From contig MU004189.1 in assembly GCA_010093605.1 (NCBI GenBank), forward strand, positions 999,834 to 1,063,833: a DNA stretch of 64,000 bases, written 5' to 3'. The DNA comes from Lophium mytilinum. Taxonomy: Eukaryota > Ascomycota > Dothideomycetes > Mytilinidiales > Mytilinidiaceae. Positions 34,825-45,002 of the stretch are shown here, in pieces (the stretch's first letter is position 1; each line of letters opens with the position of its first letter). A program made the position numbers and the translations under genes. A model generated the notes under the pieces. That model did not search any database. It saw only the letters and a list, made by a program, of their open reading frames with translations, and was not told the origin of the DNA.

Positions 34825-37214
34825 TCAACTCCTCCCTTGTCTCATATCAAACCTCCGCCCCCCTTCAACTGTCAACCCGGACTTCTCCATCTTCCCCGTC
34901 GGCGTCCTCCTCACCTCGGCCACAAACTCAATCACACTCGGCACCTGAAACCGCGCCATATTCCGCACCGCCCACAGCCACAGCGCCTCCTCATCAACCT
35001 TGCTCCCTGATCTGACCTGCACAGCAACCTTAACATCCTGCTCCGTCCCCTCGCCTAGTTGCGACTGAATCCTATACGCCACGGCCAGAACAACGTCTGG
35101 ATGCTGCATCAGCTCCTCCTCCACCTCGGCCGCATTGACATTCTCGCCTCGGCGGCGAATGACATGCTTGACTCGGCCCATGAAGTAGACGTTCCCATCC
35201 GCATCAACTTTCGCCAGATTACCCGCATGCAGCCATAGCCCCTTAAACGCAGCAGCGGTGCTACCAACATCCTCGAAAAAGCCCTGGAAGAACGCATTCG
35301 GCGCATCCGCTCTCAGCAAGAGGTGTCCTACCGTCTCCGGCGGGACCTCTTCATCCCCATCATCCGCAATGCGGAGCTGATACCCTTGCCGTACCCGGCC
35401 GCACGAGCCCGGGGGTAGCACGCCATCTTGGAAGATGGGCAGACTCGCTTCGACGCTGCCATACAGCGTCACCAGTGGATGGCCGAAGCGCGCTTCGTAC
35501 TGTTTCGCAAAAGACGGTACGGGGACGCCCCACGCGAGCCGCACCGAGTGGTCGCGATCGCGGGGGCTGGCGGGCTGCTTGTACGTTAGGGCCAGCGTAG
35601 CGCCCATGAAGTCGTAGACGGTAGCGTTTGCGGCGCGGAGCTCGTCCCAAAAGCCGCTGGCGCTGAAGCGGCGGAAAGGGCTGCGACGGCGCCGAGTAGG
35701 AGCGCGGGGATAATCGTGAGCGCTGTCGCGTCGGCGTGGAACATGGGGAATGGGCTGTAGAGAACGTCGTCGCGGCAGAGGCCGCATCCGTCGATCAGCG
35801 CTTGGGCTTGTAGGATGAAGTACTCGTGGGAAAGCACGCAGGGTTTCGATTTCCCCGTGGTCCCGCTTGTAAAGAGGAACGCGGCCGTGGTTGCAGGTGT
35901 GACTTTGACGGGGGTTCTGAGGGAGTGGTTGGCGCTGAGGAGATGGGAGAATGGTTGAAGGGCCGGGTCGTCGGCTTCTCCTTTGACGTAGATGGAACCA
36001 GAGGGAAGCACACCTATCGCCGTGAACTCAGCCATTGTTTCGCTGTCGACGATCGCCAGCTTCGGATCCGCAGCCTTAACAACGTGCCTTAGAGTAACAG
36101 ACTTTAGATTAACGTTGATCGGTACCCATACAGCCCCGAGTTAATTCGTTGCTATGCAAGAGAGGGCCATCTCAACAGAGTTGCGCATCATAACTAGAAC
36201 TCTATCGTTCCGCGAGACTCCCACTTGCTATAATCCTCCGGCCAGCCTTTAGACTGTACTGTCGAGCTGTTCAAAAGTAGTATCTTGGCCGGCGAAGTAG
36301 AAGAAGGTTCGCTTGGGGAAAGCTGTGAGGGCATAGGCAAAAGCAGTATTAATATCTCCAATGGGAGGATGGTCGGCATTTTTCCTCAAGCTTGAAATGT
36401 TGACGGCGGCGTCTCCATTAGCGACGACAGGAGCTCTGCTATTGCTTGCTGATGGGCCTATCCTCGCCGCGAAATCCGAGAATGCCTTTGCCGCATCGCT
36501 CTGAGCAAAACAGTAGCTCGCCACATTGACCTCGTCCTGCAGGCAAGCTTCCCTGTTGGTGAACGTAACTCTTTCCAGTGACGTCTTGGGAGAAGACATT
36601 GCAATAGCTGGGAGCTTTGCCAACTCAAAAGCAAGTTCCATTGCTCTTTGCTTCGGATCGTCGCTGACTTCGTTGACCATGCCCAGCCTTAGCGCCTCGT
36701 TTGCGTCCACCCATCTACCTGTGAGAAGCAACTCCTTAGGCTTTAGAAGACCGACAAGTTGCACGAGACGTAGACTAATTCCACCCGTCACGGCATGTCC
36801 GAGCGTAACCTCTGGAAAACGGAACCGGGCCCCAGGCCCTCCGATGACGAAGTCGGCAGCGAGAGCAATTTCAGCGCCTCCACCAATTGCAAAACGATGC
36901 ACGGCGACGATGACGATAGCTCGGGAGGATGAAGTCAGGCGGGTGATTTCTTGAAGCCCGTGGAAGGCCTCTCTCAGCTCCTGGGCAGATCCAGTCTTTG
37001 GCGCCAGCGTTTGCTTCAGGTCTTCTCCAGCGCAGAATAATCGGTCGCCTGCGCCTACCAACACGATGACGCCACTGTGTTGATGGGCCTGCAGTGCCTC
37101 GACGACTTCTTGGAGTAGGTTGACGCTGATTGCGTTCATGGCCTTGGCGCGGTTCAAGTTAATTTTGACGACGCCATCCTTGGGGTATTCGACGAGGATT
37201 GGAGGCTGCGTCAT
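34825..37214 (-). pseudogene. Broken fusion gene: enoyl-CoA hydratase joined to acyl-CoA/AMP ligase
   Basis: The N-terminal part (from 37214) is a crotonase: MTQPPILVEYPKDGVVKINL, then GDRLFCAGEDLKQ and FAIGGGAEIALAADFVIGG for the oxyanion hole. After about residue 265 the same frame continues into the start of an adenylate-forming ligase (INTAFAYALTAFPKRTFFYF, RNDRVLVMMRNSVEM, LGAVWVPINVNLK). The ATP-binding loop FTSGTTGKSKPCVLSHEY, YGSVEASLP, FMGRVKHVIRRRGENVNAAE and the C-terminal RRTPTGKMEK follow. About 800 codons in all. Between the two halves, homology persists across roughly three in-frame stops around 36.1-36.25 kb. A frame change near 35.68 kb adds a fourth lesion. The stops look like CAA/CAG changed to TAA/TAG. 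It was once a two-step acyl-CoA enzyme: activation plus hydration or isomerisation. Reading it as two adjacent genes is less likely, because the linker frame is conserved. Confidence 0.82.
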
Positions 37215-37889
37215 CGTACTGTGAGCAATGGCAATGGGATAGCTGGTTGTTCAAAGGTAAGAAGATAAGATGAAGCATGTACAATATTTGGCTGAAGCCG
37301 ACTTAAAGTACGCGAATAGCGGTGCTCTCACGAACTGTTTTTGAGGCCCCTGGGGGCTCGAGCTAAGCCCAAAAGAAAAAAAGTGGAAACTTATCCCGAG
37401 TAGCATTAGGCTAGCTAGTATCCTGCGTGGGCGTAAGATACTTCCGTTGCTCCCATCACCTATCGGACGAGATGATGACCGTTGCGCCTGAAACTTATCG
37501 GCAAGTTGCACACTTGCGCCCTTTGGACTAAACTTCGATGTCTGTCGGCCTAATTGATTCGTGGATGAAATGATGAAAGTCTCTGCAAGTCCTACGGAGC
37601 GTTGATCAAGACGGGAGACAGCTCAATATGGTTTGGTGGAGAAGGACTGAAGGTATAACAGGACATATGCACTAAATCCATGCCTTGATTTCGCCGTTTT
37701 TTTCAACCTTTCAGACCAGAATCCGACCAAACTCGTTTTGGACAAAATCAGGCATTGACTCAACGCGGGGATCCAAGCAATGCAGTCCCCATCACAAATC
37801 TGCGACACAGCGACGGATGGAGTGCTCCACGCCATAGTCTCAGGCCACTCCGCATCATCGGATTTCCGCAACAGGCCATCTTCCACTGA
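37215..37889. other. Intergenic region within the decayed block
   Basis: Divergent upstream region of the hydratase-ligase remnant (minus) and the thioesterase remnant (plus). Possible degraded 5' coding sequence of the thioesterase lies in 37765-37890 but cannot be read with confidence. Confidence 0.4.
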
Positions 37890-38354
37890 ATCTCGGCGTG
37901 TTCTTCGAGTCCAGACGAGCGATCTGCCATACAACTTGACTTGTACGACGCTTGGGCCGGGCCAGAAACGCTGTCGGAAGAGCCGTATGTCTTCACAGAC
38001 GACGAAGAAGGCTCCGTCCTCGCATTCTACCACCTTGGAGCTAAACTTGCTGGTCATTCCAAGATCTTTCACGGCGGCATCGCTGCTGTCTTGCTGCATG
38101 AGTGCATGGGTTGAGCTTGTTTCCCGCGACTGGCTGGAAAGATTGCGGTTACTGTGACGCTCAACCTCGAGTACAAGAGCCCCATCGCGGTGGATAGCAT
38201 TATTTTGATTCGAGCCGTCACGACCGAAGTCCAAGGAAGGAAAGCTTGGGTGGAGGGCGTGATCGAAGACGCGCGGGATGGGCGACTACATGTCAAAGCG
38301 ACCGGGCTTTTCATAGCGCCAAGGTGGGCGTCTGAGATGGTGGAGGTGATCTAA
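37890..38354 (+). pseudogene. Broken hotdog-fold thioesterase
   Basis: One plus-strand frame reads LYDAWAGPETLSEEPYVFTD, EEGSVLAFYHLGAKLAGHSK, IFHGGIAAVLLHECMG, a stop, then ACFPRLAGKIAVTVTLNLEY, KSPIAVDSIILIRAVTTEV and a C-terminal VKATGLFIAPRWASEMVEVI. FHGGIAAVLLHE is the fungal PaaI/thioesterase-superfamily motif (HGG then a catalytic acid), and LNLEYKSPI is its next conserved strand. The stop interrupts the central helix, where a Trp codon is expected (38112). The N-terminal portion is too degraded to place a start. It sits between a fatty-acyl ligase remnant and a regulator remnant, so it probably hydrolysed a thioester in the same pathway. Confidence 0.7.
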
Positions 38355-38392
38355 GATGCCCTTTAATACCAATATCATATCAATAACACGCC

Positions 38393-39210
38393 TCAATTGA
38401 GTTCTTGCATCACTGGCCTCCAGTCTACGGCGAGTTTCCCGTGTTCGAGGCCAGAGGCTTCAGAGAGCGTCGCGCGTTGTCTCCAAACTTCTTCTACGAC
38501 GCGTCTGATTAGAGCGCGGTTTCCGAGTCCGAAAACCGTTGCTCGGTCGAGCCAACACCGCGCTGAGGCCTGGTCTTCTAGGGTGTATGCTTCGACGGCG
38601 GCAATGAAAGCGGGCCAGATAGAGAAATTGCCGGTGTTTTCGGCGAAAAAGGCGGACACGTGCGAGAATGTCTCTGCCACGTATGTCCTAACCGTCTGCG
38701 GAGGGACGTCCAGTAAGCTGCGGTAGATATAGATGTGCGTTGCGCATAAGAATGCATTGCTTTGCGAGCGCTTCCCCAGCATTTCGGGTGTTGAAAAATC
38801 ATTATTCTCATCAAAGCTCATATTTTGTATAGCGTCCTCGTGCTCGGAATAGACGCTCAATAGAAATAACGATTTAGACAGAAGCTTGTTTCTCTCGACG
38901 TTGTTCTCCGTTTGTCGCGCAGTTCTCATATATCTGTTGACACGTGAGATGCACTCCAAGACGACTTTCGGAGCGCCGATGGTAAGCAGCAGGCGTGACA
39001 TGTATGCATACCACATAGCGAAACTCGCCTTCCTTCCGACCTCATGACTTGGTCGCCATTCTTCAACCAAACGAGTTTTGGTGTATAGCCAGGGCAAACA
39101 ACGCCTATGCGGTTGCATGCCATACATGCCGGCGTTGACTCATCGCACTTGACCTTTCGAGAGCGGCATCTCCAGCATCCCGTGAAGGTGCGGTTGCGTT
39201 TAGAGGGCAT
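38393..39210 (-). pseudogene. Truncated Zn2Cys6 transcription factor (internal deletion)
   Basis: The first 45 codons encode a complete zinc binuclear cluster: MPSKRNRTFTGCWRCRSRKV, then KCDESTPACMACNRIGVVCP, followed by PKLVWLKNGDQV. From about 39070 onward a different frame carries the C-terminal end of a fungal-specific regulatory domain (Fungal_trans_2): HIYIYRSLLDVPPQTVRTYV, NFSIWPAFIAAVEAYTLEDQ, RALIRRVVEEVWRQR and AVDWRPVMQELN. Relatives are roughly 500-700 residues, whereas this locus can encode about 270. A central piece of some hundreds of residues is therefore missing and the two parts are out of frame. It most resembles arginine-regulator-type cluster regulators. It lies tail to tail with the thioesterase remnant. 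Confidence 0.75.
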
Positions 39211-39747
39211 TGCAAAGCGGTTTCATCCATTTGTTCGGTATGAGATGCAGTTGCGGGCTAAATACGAGGCATTTTCAAGAAGGTAAGGATTCCAAGGCGA
39301 GGCATGGTGGTGGGTGGATATTGAGCCACGTAAGGAATCGAATCCTCAGCCAGGCGTCCCATGGAGATAGGACGTGACGTAAATCAAGCTAGCATAGAAT
39401 AGTGCTAGCGTGCCCCCCTTTCGCTATGGGTTACCTCATCAGATCCGCGCTACTCCCGAACCCTCACCATGGCTGATTCTACTTTGCAGCTCGTTATAGA
39501 CTACTTTTACTCTTACGCAGTCATGGTCTACGGCTGTGACGCCTTGAAGACTTGTCGGAAGCCCTAACGTAAAAGTGCAGCATCGATATGAATGACCGTC
39601 GCGGATTGAGAGTGAAGGGTGAGTTACGGTCGTTGAGCGAGTATTATCAGCGCTCCTAGCGGACTATGGCCAGAGCTACTACCGTATAATCAACCGATTG
39701 ACGTGATGGATTGAGTTGATTGAAGGGATCAAATCGAGCAAGAAGCA
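39211..39747. other. Intergenic region
   Basis: Upstream of the truncated regulator and downstream of the HAD gene. Nothing recognisable. Confidence 0.5.
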
Positions 39748-40527
39748 CTACTCCTCCACCAGGAACGCCTTATTCACTGCCTCGGCCATCTCTGCCATAG
39801 TTTTGTATCTGTATGCCAACTCCACCTCATCTCCAAAATCTCCCAGCTTCCCGCCAATGATCGCCTCGTCGCCCGCTCTTTCAATCCAGCAGCTCTTCAA
39901 CCCAGCCTTCTTCGCTGGCACATGATCATGCTTGAGCGCTTGCGCTGTATGCAAGAAGTCCTCTTTCTGTACTCCCAAATCACGTTTCGCGTGATGGATC
40001 ATATACTCAAAGTTTCGGACATCCGGCTTGTAAGATCCAATCTGCTGTGCCGTGTACACGGCATCAAACACAGTGGCCTCTAAGGGTCCTGTACGCGTGC
40101 GCTCGAAGGACTCGGCATCAACATTCGAGAGAACCACGAGCATGTAATGCCGGCTCAGTTGCTTGAGTGCGTCGACTGTATCAGGGAATGCGGGCCAGGT
40201 GCCTACGCTAGCTCCAAATAGCGCGCTCTCTTCGTCGGTTTGTGGGAGTGAGACGTCGAGCTCTTTTGCCATCTCGACGTATACACGGCCTAGCAGTTCG
40301 CTATATTTCAAATTCGGGTTCTCGTGTTCGAGGGTTCCTTCGAGCCGGGTATAGAGCTGAAGGAGCGCTCTTTTATTGTCTTTGGAAGCGTGTCCGGCTG
40401 GCATACGAGAGTTGAGAGGGCCGAGGGCGGTGTATATGCCAGTCTCCCAGTCTACTAGCGTCGCGTAGACGTCGAAGGATAGGACCTTGAAAGATGTGAG
40501 TGGGCGATTGCTGGTTTGATGTGCCAT
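39748..40527 (-). CDS. HAD-superfamily hydrolase, haloacid dehalogenase type II-like
   Basis: A single exon of 259 residues from MAHQTSNRPLTSFKVLSFDV; the 22 upstream in-frame codons are not family-like. Motif I is FDVYATLVDWE with nucleophile Asp19, motif II is VVLSNVDAESF (Ser), and motif III Lys is in IGSYKPDVRNFEYMI, with following acidic residues. The DVYATLVDW form and length match fungal type II 2-haloacid dehalogenase-like proteins, although many relatives act on phosphates or unknown substrates. The second half contains HTAQALKHDHVPAKKAGLKS, where type II enzymes have their acidic motif IV region. Intact. Confidence 0.9.
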   Translation of the reverse strand: MAHQTSNRPLTSFKVLSFDVYATLVDWETGIYTALGPLNSRMPAGHASKDNKRALLQLYTRLEGTLEHENPNLKYSELLGRVYVEMAKELDVSLPQTDEESALFGASVGTWPAFPDTVDALKQLSRHYMLVVLSNVDAESFERTRTGPLEATVFDAVYTAQQIGSYKPDVRNFEYMIHHAKRDLGVQKEDFLHTAQALKHDHVPAKKAGLKSCWIERAGDEAIIGGKLGDFGDEVELAYRYKTMAEMAEAVNKAFLVEE

Positions 40528-40876
40528 AGTGTGTTGTTGTAAGTCGGGCGTGGAGCGGCTGGAATTTGGTTCAACTGAAATAATGTGCAGCAAGAAAGGC
40601 TAAAGACGTAGTTTTCAAGATGCGGCCTCGACTGAGGCATCGAGGGCATGGGTTGACGCTAAATTCGGGCCGGTTAGCGCTCACGCATGTCGGCAAGTCT
40701 CACCTTCGTATCCCATTCCAAACCATAATTGGGGGCACAGTCAACGGCGTCATCCACAGTACTAGCAGCGGTGGCTCGAGGAAGAGGTAACGGTTCCTCA
40801 TTTTGCTAATCGTCCACATCTGCTGCTCGAGTATCGCCTACCACCCCCATATACACACGCTAACCAGCTTAATCAC
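40528..40876. other. Intergenic region
   Basis: Promoter of the HAD gene and 3' side of the P450 gene. No gene is seen. Confidence 0.5.
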
Positions 40877-42782
40877 TCAAGCTTCTCTTTTCGATACCTT
40901 CATCATCATCCCACCCCTCGGCTTCGCCTCAAACCCCAACTCCTGAAACGCGATGTCACCTACTTTTGTATCCAAATCCGTCCATCCGCACCGCGGTTCC
41001 TTGTTCGGCACAACGTTTGCACACTCAAAGTCAAATTCTCGTGCAGTCAATAGCAGCACAATCTTCATCTCGTCTATCGCCAGCTCCCTTCCTAAACATC
41101 CCCTGGGACCGAGTTCAAACGGCCGATATGCGTTCCGGGGCACCTGCACCTCCGCTCCCTCCAAGAACCGCTCTGGGCGGAACTCTTTCGGCGACGGGAA
41201 GATGGAGGGGTTGTAGTGCATCGTTGGGTGCACGAGGCAAATCATGTGGTCGGCGGTTGGAAGCTGCGCGCCGTTGTAAGGGAGGTGCCCTGTAGAATCC
41301 CCGGAGCGGACGACGAAGCCGATGGGAAAGAGGCGGAGCGTTTCTTTGATGACACCGGTGGTGTAGGGGAGGTCGTTGAGCTTGTACGGGGTATTGCGGA
41401 TCATTTCGTGCGTGGTGGTTGCTGAGGGGGAGAAGACGACGTCGTGCTCAGCGCGGAGCCGTGCCAAGGCGGCGGGGTGGATGGAGAGGAGCATGAAGAT
41501 GAAGCAGAGGGTGTCGGTTGTGGTGCCTTGGCCGCCCATGAGGATTGCTTTTAGATTGACGAGCATCATGTTCATGAACTTCTTGTCTAAAATCTCTGCC
41601 GTACTTTTGTTCGAGTTCTTCAACTCCTCTAAGCGGTCGAAAAGGAGGAGATCGAGGATGCTAAGGCCTTTTCGTGATGTCAGCTCGACGTTGTCTCGTT
41701 TGATCTCAGTAAGTCTCTCGATGATCTTTTGCTCGACGTAGCGGTTATCGCGCCAGCTGGCTGCTTTGTGCTTCAGCAGATGGATGACTTTCGTGATTGG
41801 GTTCCAGGTTTCGCGTTGGATGACCCAGTTCTCTTGAATGCTCTTCATATCTTTCAGCCACGCGCTCTCGCTCGTCTGCGCGTGGAAGAGGATGTTATAC
41901 ACGGTCATGCCGGTAGTATCAAATAGTAGCTGTGATAGCTGCTTCTCCAACGAGAATACCTCCCCACTCGCCGCAAACTTCTTCAGCTTGTCCCCAAACA
42001 CCTTAACCTGGTCCGAAACCATTGCCGACATGTTCTTGATGTGTGCCGAATTGAACGCTGGACTGATCATACGGTGAAGCACTCTCCATTCTTCCCCATT
42101 CACCTCAGCAATGTTGCCGGACCCGACAAGCGGTGCCAGCGTGTCGGCAACGGCGCGATGCTTGGGGTAACCCTTTAGGACGGTATACTGAGCGGTGTCG
42201 GGATCTGTGATGACAAGCCAGGGTTCGGTGATGGGCCAGAGATCCACGTAGAATGCTCCTGGGAGGTCATACTTTTGAGACATGGTCGTGACGAAGGCGT
42301 GTGGGTGCATATTTGATGGGAACATGGCTGTCATTTCGCCCATGAGCTTCAAGTGGCCCCATAGAAAGCTGTGCGGAGGTTTTGGCTACGGGGACGTCAG
42401 TTTTGAACTTCGTGGTACTCAAGATAGAGTACTTGATTGAGTCTCGCTTCGGGCTAGGTGTAGGGAGGCTCATTTGCCACAGCTTGTGGACATCCATCAA
42501 GGTGTCAAGCTTGCCAAAACGGTACAATTCTATCTCAAACCATTTATTGACTGACCAATGCACCTCGGTATGTATTGGTCAAGAGCGATGAGCAGTAAGC
42601 CTTTCAATAATGAGGTACCACCCGCTTAGGCCGAGGAACGTCGAGGAAAGCTGCAAAGAAACCACCCCACCTACTAAGTTCCTATACGATCTCCTCACCC
42701 TCACCAACTTTGCAATGAAATAGACCAGCCAAGCTGCGAAAATCGACAGCCCAACCTGCAGCGTAAATCGACTGATGATCAT
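40877..42782 (-). CDS. Cytochrome P450 monooxygenase, membrane-anchored
   Basis: Two exons (42782-42675, 42385-40877) give 538 residues. Exon 1 is the ER anchor (MIISRFTLQVGLSIFAAWLV) ending in basic residues. The junction YRNL|PKPPHSFLWGHLKLMGE restores the proline-rich hinge of microsomal P450s. The haem loop FELGPRGCLGRE has the axial Cys466. ExxR is in VIKETLRLFP, with PERFLEG after it. The I-helix reads ILMGGQGTTTDTLCFI in place of the common AGHDTT: the acid of the usual acid-Thr pair is replaced by Gly. The overall look is like fungal E-class P450s of the StcS/CYP52-like kind; the substrate is unknown. The 289-bp intron is several times longer than any other in the window. An upstream Met seven codons earlier is possible. 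Confidence 0.92.
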
Positions 42783-43623
42783 GATAAAATTGAGATTGCA
42801 CAAATCCTAGATAGCGCACACCGTTGGAGATGACAGCAATGAGACGCGGGTAGTCAGTCAAGACCCAAGATAGCCGGCAGAGGTGCAGCTCTTATAGCTG
42901 CGTGGCTGCGCGCCCCCTCCCGATAGACTCGCCAAGAGGACGATCATCATTAGCGAGCCCTCTATTCTAGGTGTTACGGTGCGAGAGGATGCGTCAAAGC
43001 GGTCGAGGCTCCTTAGTCGTCAGCATGGCGTTCTTAGCTTGCGGCCGGTCGACGAGTAGGAGTAGGTACCTAGAACATATGGGATCCACGCTAGGATAGC
43101 GAGTCAGTATTATGTCAGCTTTAAGATAAGTAGCAAAATCCACCACAATGTGGCCGACACCAGTATATACAAGTATAATATACACTGCTTGAAACTCGAC
43201 ATCGCCCTTGAGTCTTCCTTGGAGTCCTGTGGGGGTACCCGTAGCCGTGGAGAACAAATTCGCCCAGGCTTTTGGCCTGTCACTCTATACATCGAACTTG
43301 ATTGGCTAATTCGGCTGCATGATCGCGCTGATTGGCCACTTCGACCGCATGTCTTCGTGCAAACGCTCTGGTATAATTCACTGACTCATCTGAATTTCAG
43401 TCGAACATCTCCTCGGGGTCAGCTATGTGTTTTACGATTGCAGCTTTCATATAAAGAGACCACTTACCATGCAATAGAAATACAGAGAGCAGCTTCACCA
43501 ACGCAACACGCCAACTGCAGACTTCAAACTTGGAAAAGGACCCAAGATCTCAACTTCTCATCAATCTACATACCGACTTCGTAGATTCTACAACCCACTC
43601 TTCCTTTCCTCGAGAATCCAGCC
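42783..43623. other. Divergent promoter region
   Basis: Between the P450 (minus) and the flavin-reductase-like gene (plus). A TATA box for the latter is listed separately. Two close copies of a gattggc(t/c)a motif occur near 43300-43340. No gene is seen. Confidence 0.5.
43450..43456 (+). promoter_or_regulatory. TATA box for the flavin-reductase-like gene
   Basis: tataaag about 170 bp upstream of the start codon. Confidence 0.45.
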
Positions 43624-44328
43624 ATGCACACCCCCATCTCCCCCGCAATCCTCTACTGGGGCACTCCCGTCGTCCTCATTACCACCACCAACCCCGACGG
43701 GACACCCAACATCGCTCCCATCTCGTCCGCCTGGTGGTTGGCGCATCGTTGCATGCTCGGCCTGGCTGCAAGCTCACAAACGACGCAGAATCTCCTCCGC
43801 ACCGGCGCCTGCGTCGTCAACTTGGCAACCGATGACATGGCGCCTGCTGTAAATCGCCTGGCGCGCACGACCGGGTCCGACCCACCGCCAGATTGGAAGG
43901 CTGCGCATGGCTACGGCTACGTGAAGGACAAGTTTGCGCATGCGGGGTTGACTCCGCAGGAGAGCGAGTTGATCGCTACGCCGAGAATTAGGGAGTGCGC
44001 AGTGCAGATGGAGGCAGAGTTGGCGGGGACGCATGAGATGATGGAGGAGACGGCAGGCCGGGAGGGCTTGCTGCTTGCGATTGAGGTAAAGATTCTTCGG
44101 ACGCACGTAGAGGAGACGTTGAGGTTGGAGGGGCATGTGAATAGGATCGATGCGGCGAAGTGGCGACCGTTGATCATGTGCTTCCAGGATTATTTTGGGA
44201 TGGGGCGGCAGGTCTTGAATAAGAGTCGGCTGGCGGAGATTCAGGAGGAAAGTTATCGAGCGTGGACGGAGAGCGAGGTTGTGGAGGATGATGAGTTAGT
44301 CGCACTAAAGAGTAGCGAGCTTCTCTAG
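43624..44328 (+). CDS. Flavin-reductase-like (flavoredoxin-type split-barrel) protein
   Basis: An uninterrupted 234-residue frame. The N-terminal half fits the FMN-binding split barrel: PAILYWGTPVVLITTTNPDG, NIAPISSAWWLAHRCMLGLA, SSQTTQNLLRTGACVVNLAT, with the SS-W and SSQTTQN runs near the flavin phosphate. A 40-residue insertion (LARTTGSDPPPDWKAAHGYG) and the C-terminal LEGHVNRIDAAKWRPLIMCF complete the fungal family pattern. It probably binds FMN and may reduce it for a partner oxygenase. It is divergent from a P450, but P450s do not need free FMNH2, so no functional pairing is claimed. Confidence 0.87.
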   Translation: MHTPISPAILYWGTPVVLITTTNPDGTPNIAPISSAWWLAHRCMLGLAASSQTTQNLLRTGACVVNLATDDMAPAVNRLARTTGSDPPPDWKAAHGYGYVKDKFAHAGLTPQESELIATPRIRECAVQMEAELAGTHEMMEETAGREGLLLAIEVKILRTHVEETLRLEGHVNRIDAAKWRPLIMCFQDYFGMGRQVLNKSRLAEIQEESYRAWTESEVVEDDELVALKSSELL

Positions 44329-44402
44329 GTTGTTGGGGTTGTGAGCAAGATTACCAGTAACATTTTGCTTCATATTTCAAGGCTAGACTAGATTCTAAGG
44401 TA

Positions 44403-44835
44403 CTAAGACATAAGTTTGGACACTCCTTGCGACTGCTTACGGTATCCCGAGAGGGACTGGAAATCCTAATCTGCAGTGAAAGTTCGTGCAGTGCAAACTA
44501 GACTACTATTTAATCAACCAAAGACACGTCACTTAGGGCGCTCCTCACAGTGGTATCGAGCGAGCATGAGTGAAGCCAAAGAAGTGGTATATTCGTCTTC
44601 CCAAAGCCATGACGTAGTAATGTAAAGAGATAGGCGACGAAGAGGGTCTTCCCAAGTTACCTTTCACCAATGCTCCGGATGACACCACTGTGAGGAGCAC
44701 ACTAGGCAGGAGGTATTAGATACACCAAGAGATAGTTCAGTTTGCATTACATTGGCTTTTACATCCTATTTGGAATTTCAAAAGCCTATGGAGTAGTCTA
44801 AGCAGTCGCAAGGAGCGCCTAAACGTATGGTTACG
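44403..44835. mobile_element. Non-autonomous Tc1/mariner-type MITE, 433 bp
   Basis: The ends are inverted repeats: a perfect 17-bp core (44423-44439 against 44799-44815, ctccttgcgactgctta) extended outward with roughly two-thirds identity to the tips. Each tip is flanked by TA (44401-44402 and 44836-44837), the usual target duplication of this superfamily. A second inverted pair lies inside (about 44539-44556 against 44682-44699, core gctcctcacagtggt), which could fold into a hairpin or be a nested element. No coding capacity. Confidence 0.75.
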
Positions 44836-45002
44836 TATACTTTAGATGCAATTCAAGGGCTGGAGCAATGAGATTGAGCAACCTTTTGGCTGTCTATTGA
44901 CAATGAAGTCCGTATACCTATTTACAGGCGCTCTCTTCCCCGAACATCACCATCTTTACCGCCCTTACCCTCATACAACGGTAGCATCTGCTTATCTAAC
45001 CC

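Noticed and set aside
37623-38234. 203-codon minus-strand frame
   Set aside because: It overlaps the thioesterase remnant, whose plus-strand motifs are specific; this frame shows no known protein.
42267-42563. 98-codon frame inside the P450 intron
   Set aside because: It overlaps the intron and the start of exon 2; no protein character, and it would break the hinge motif.
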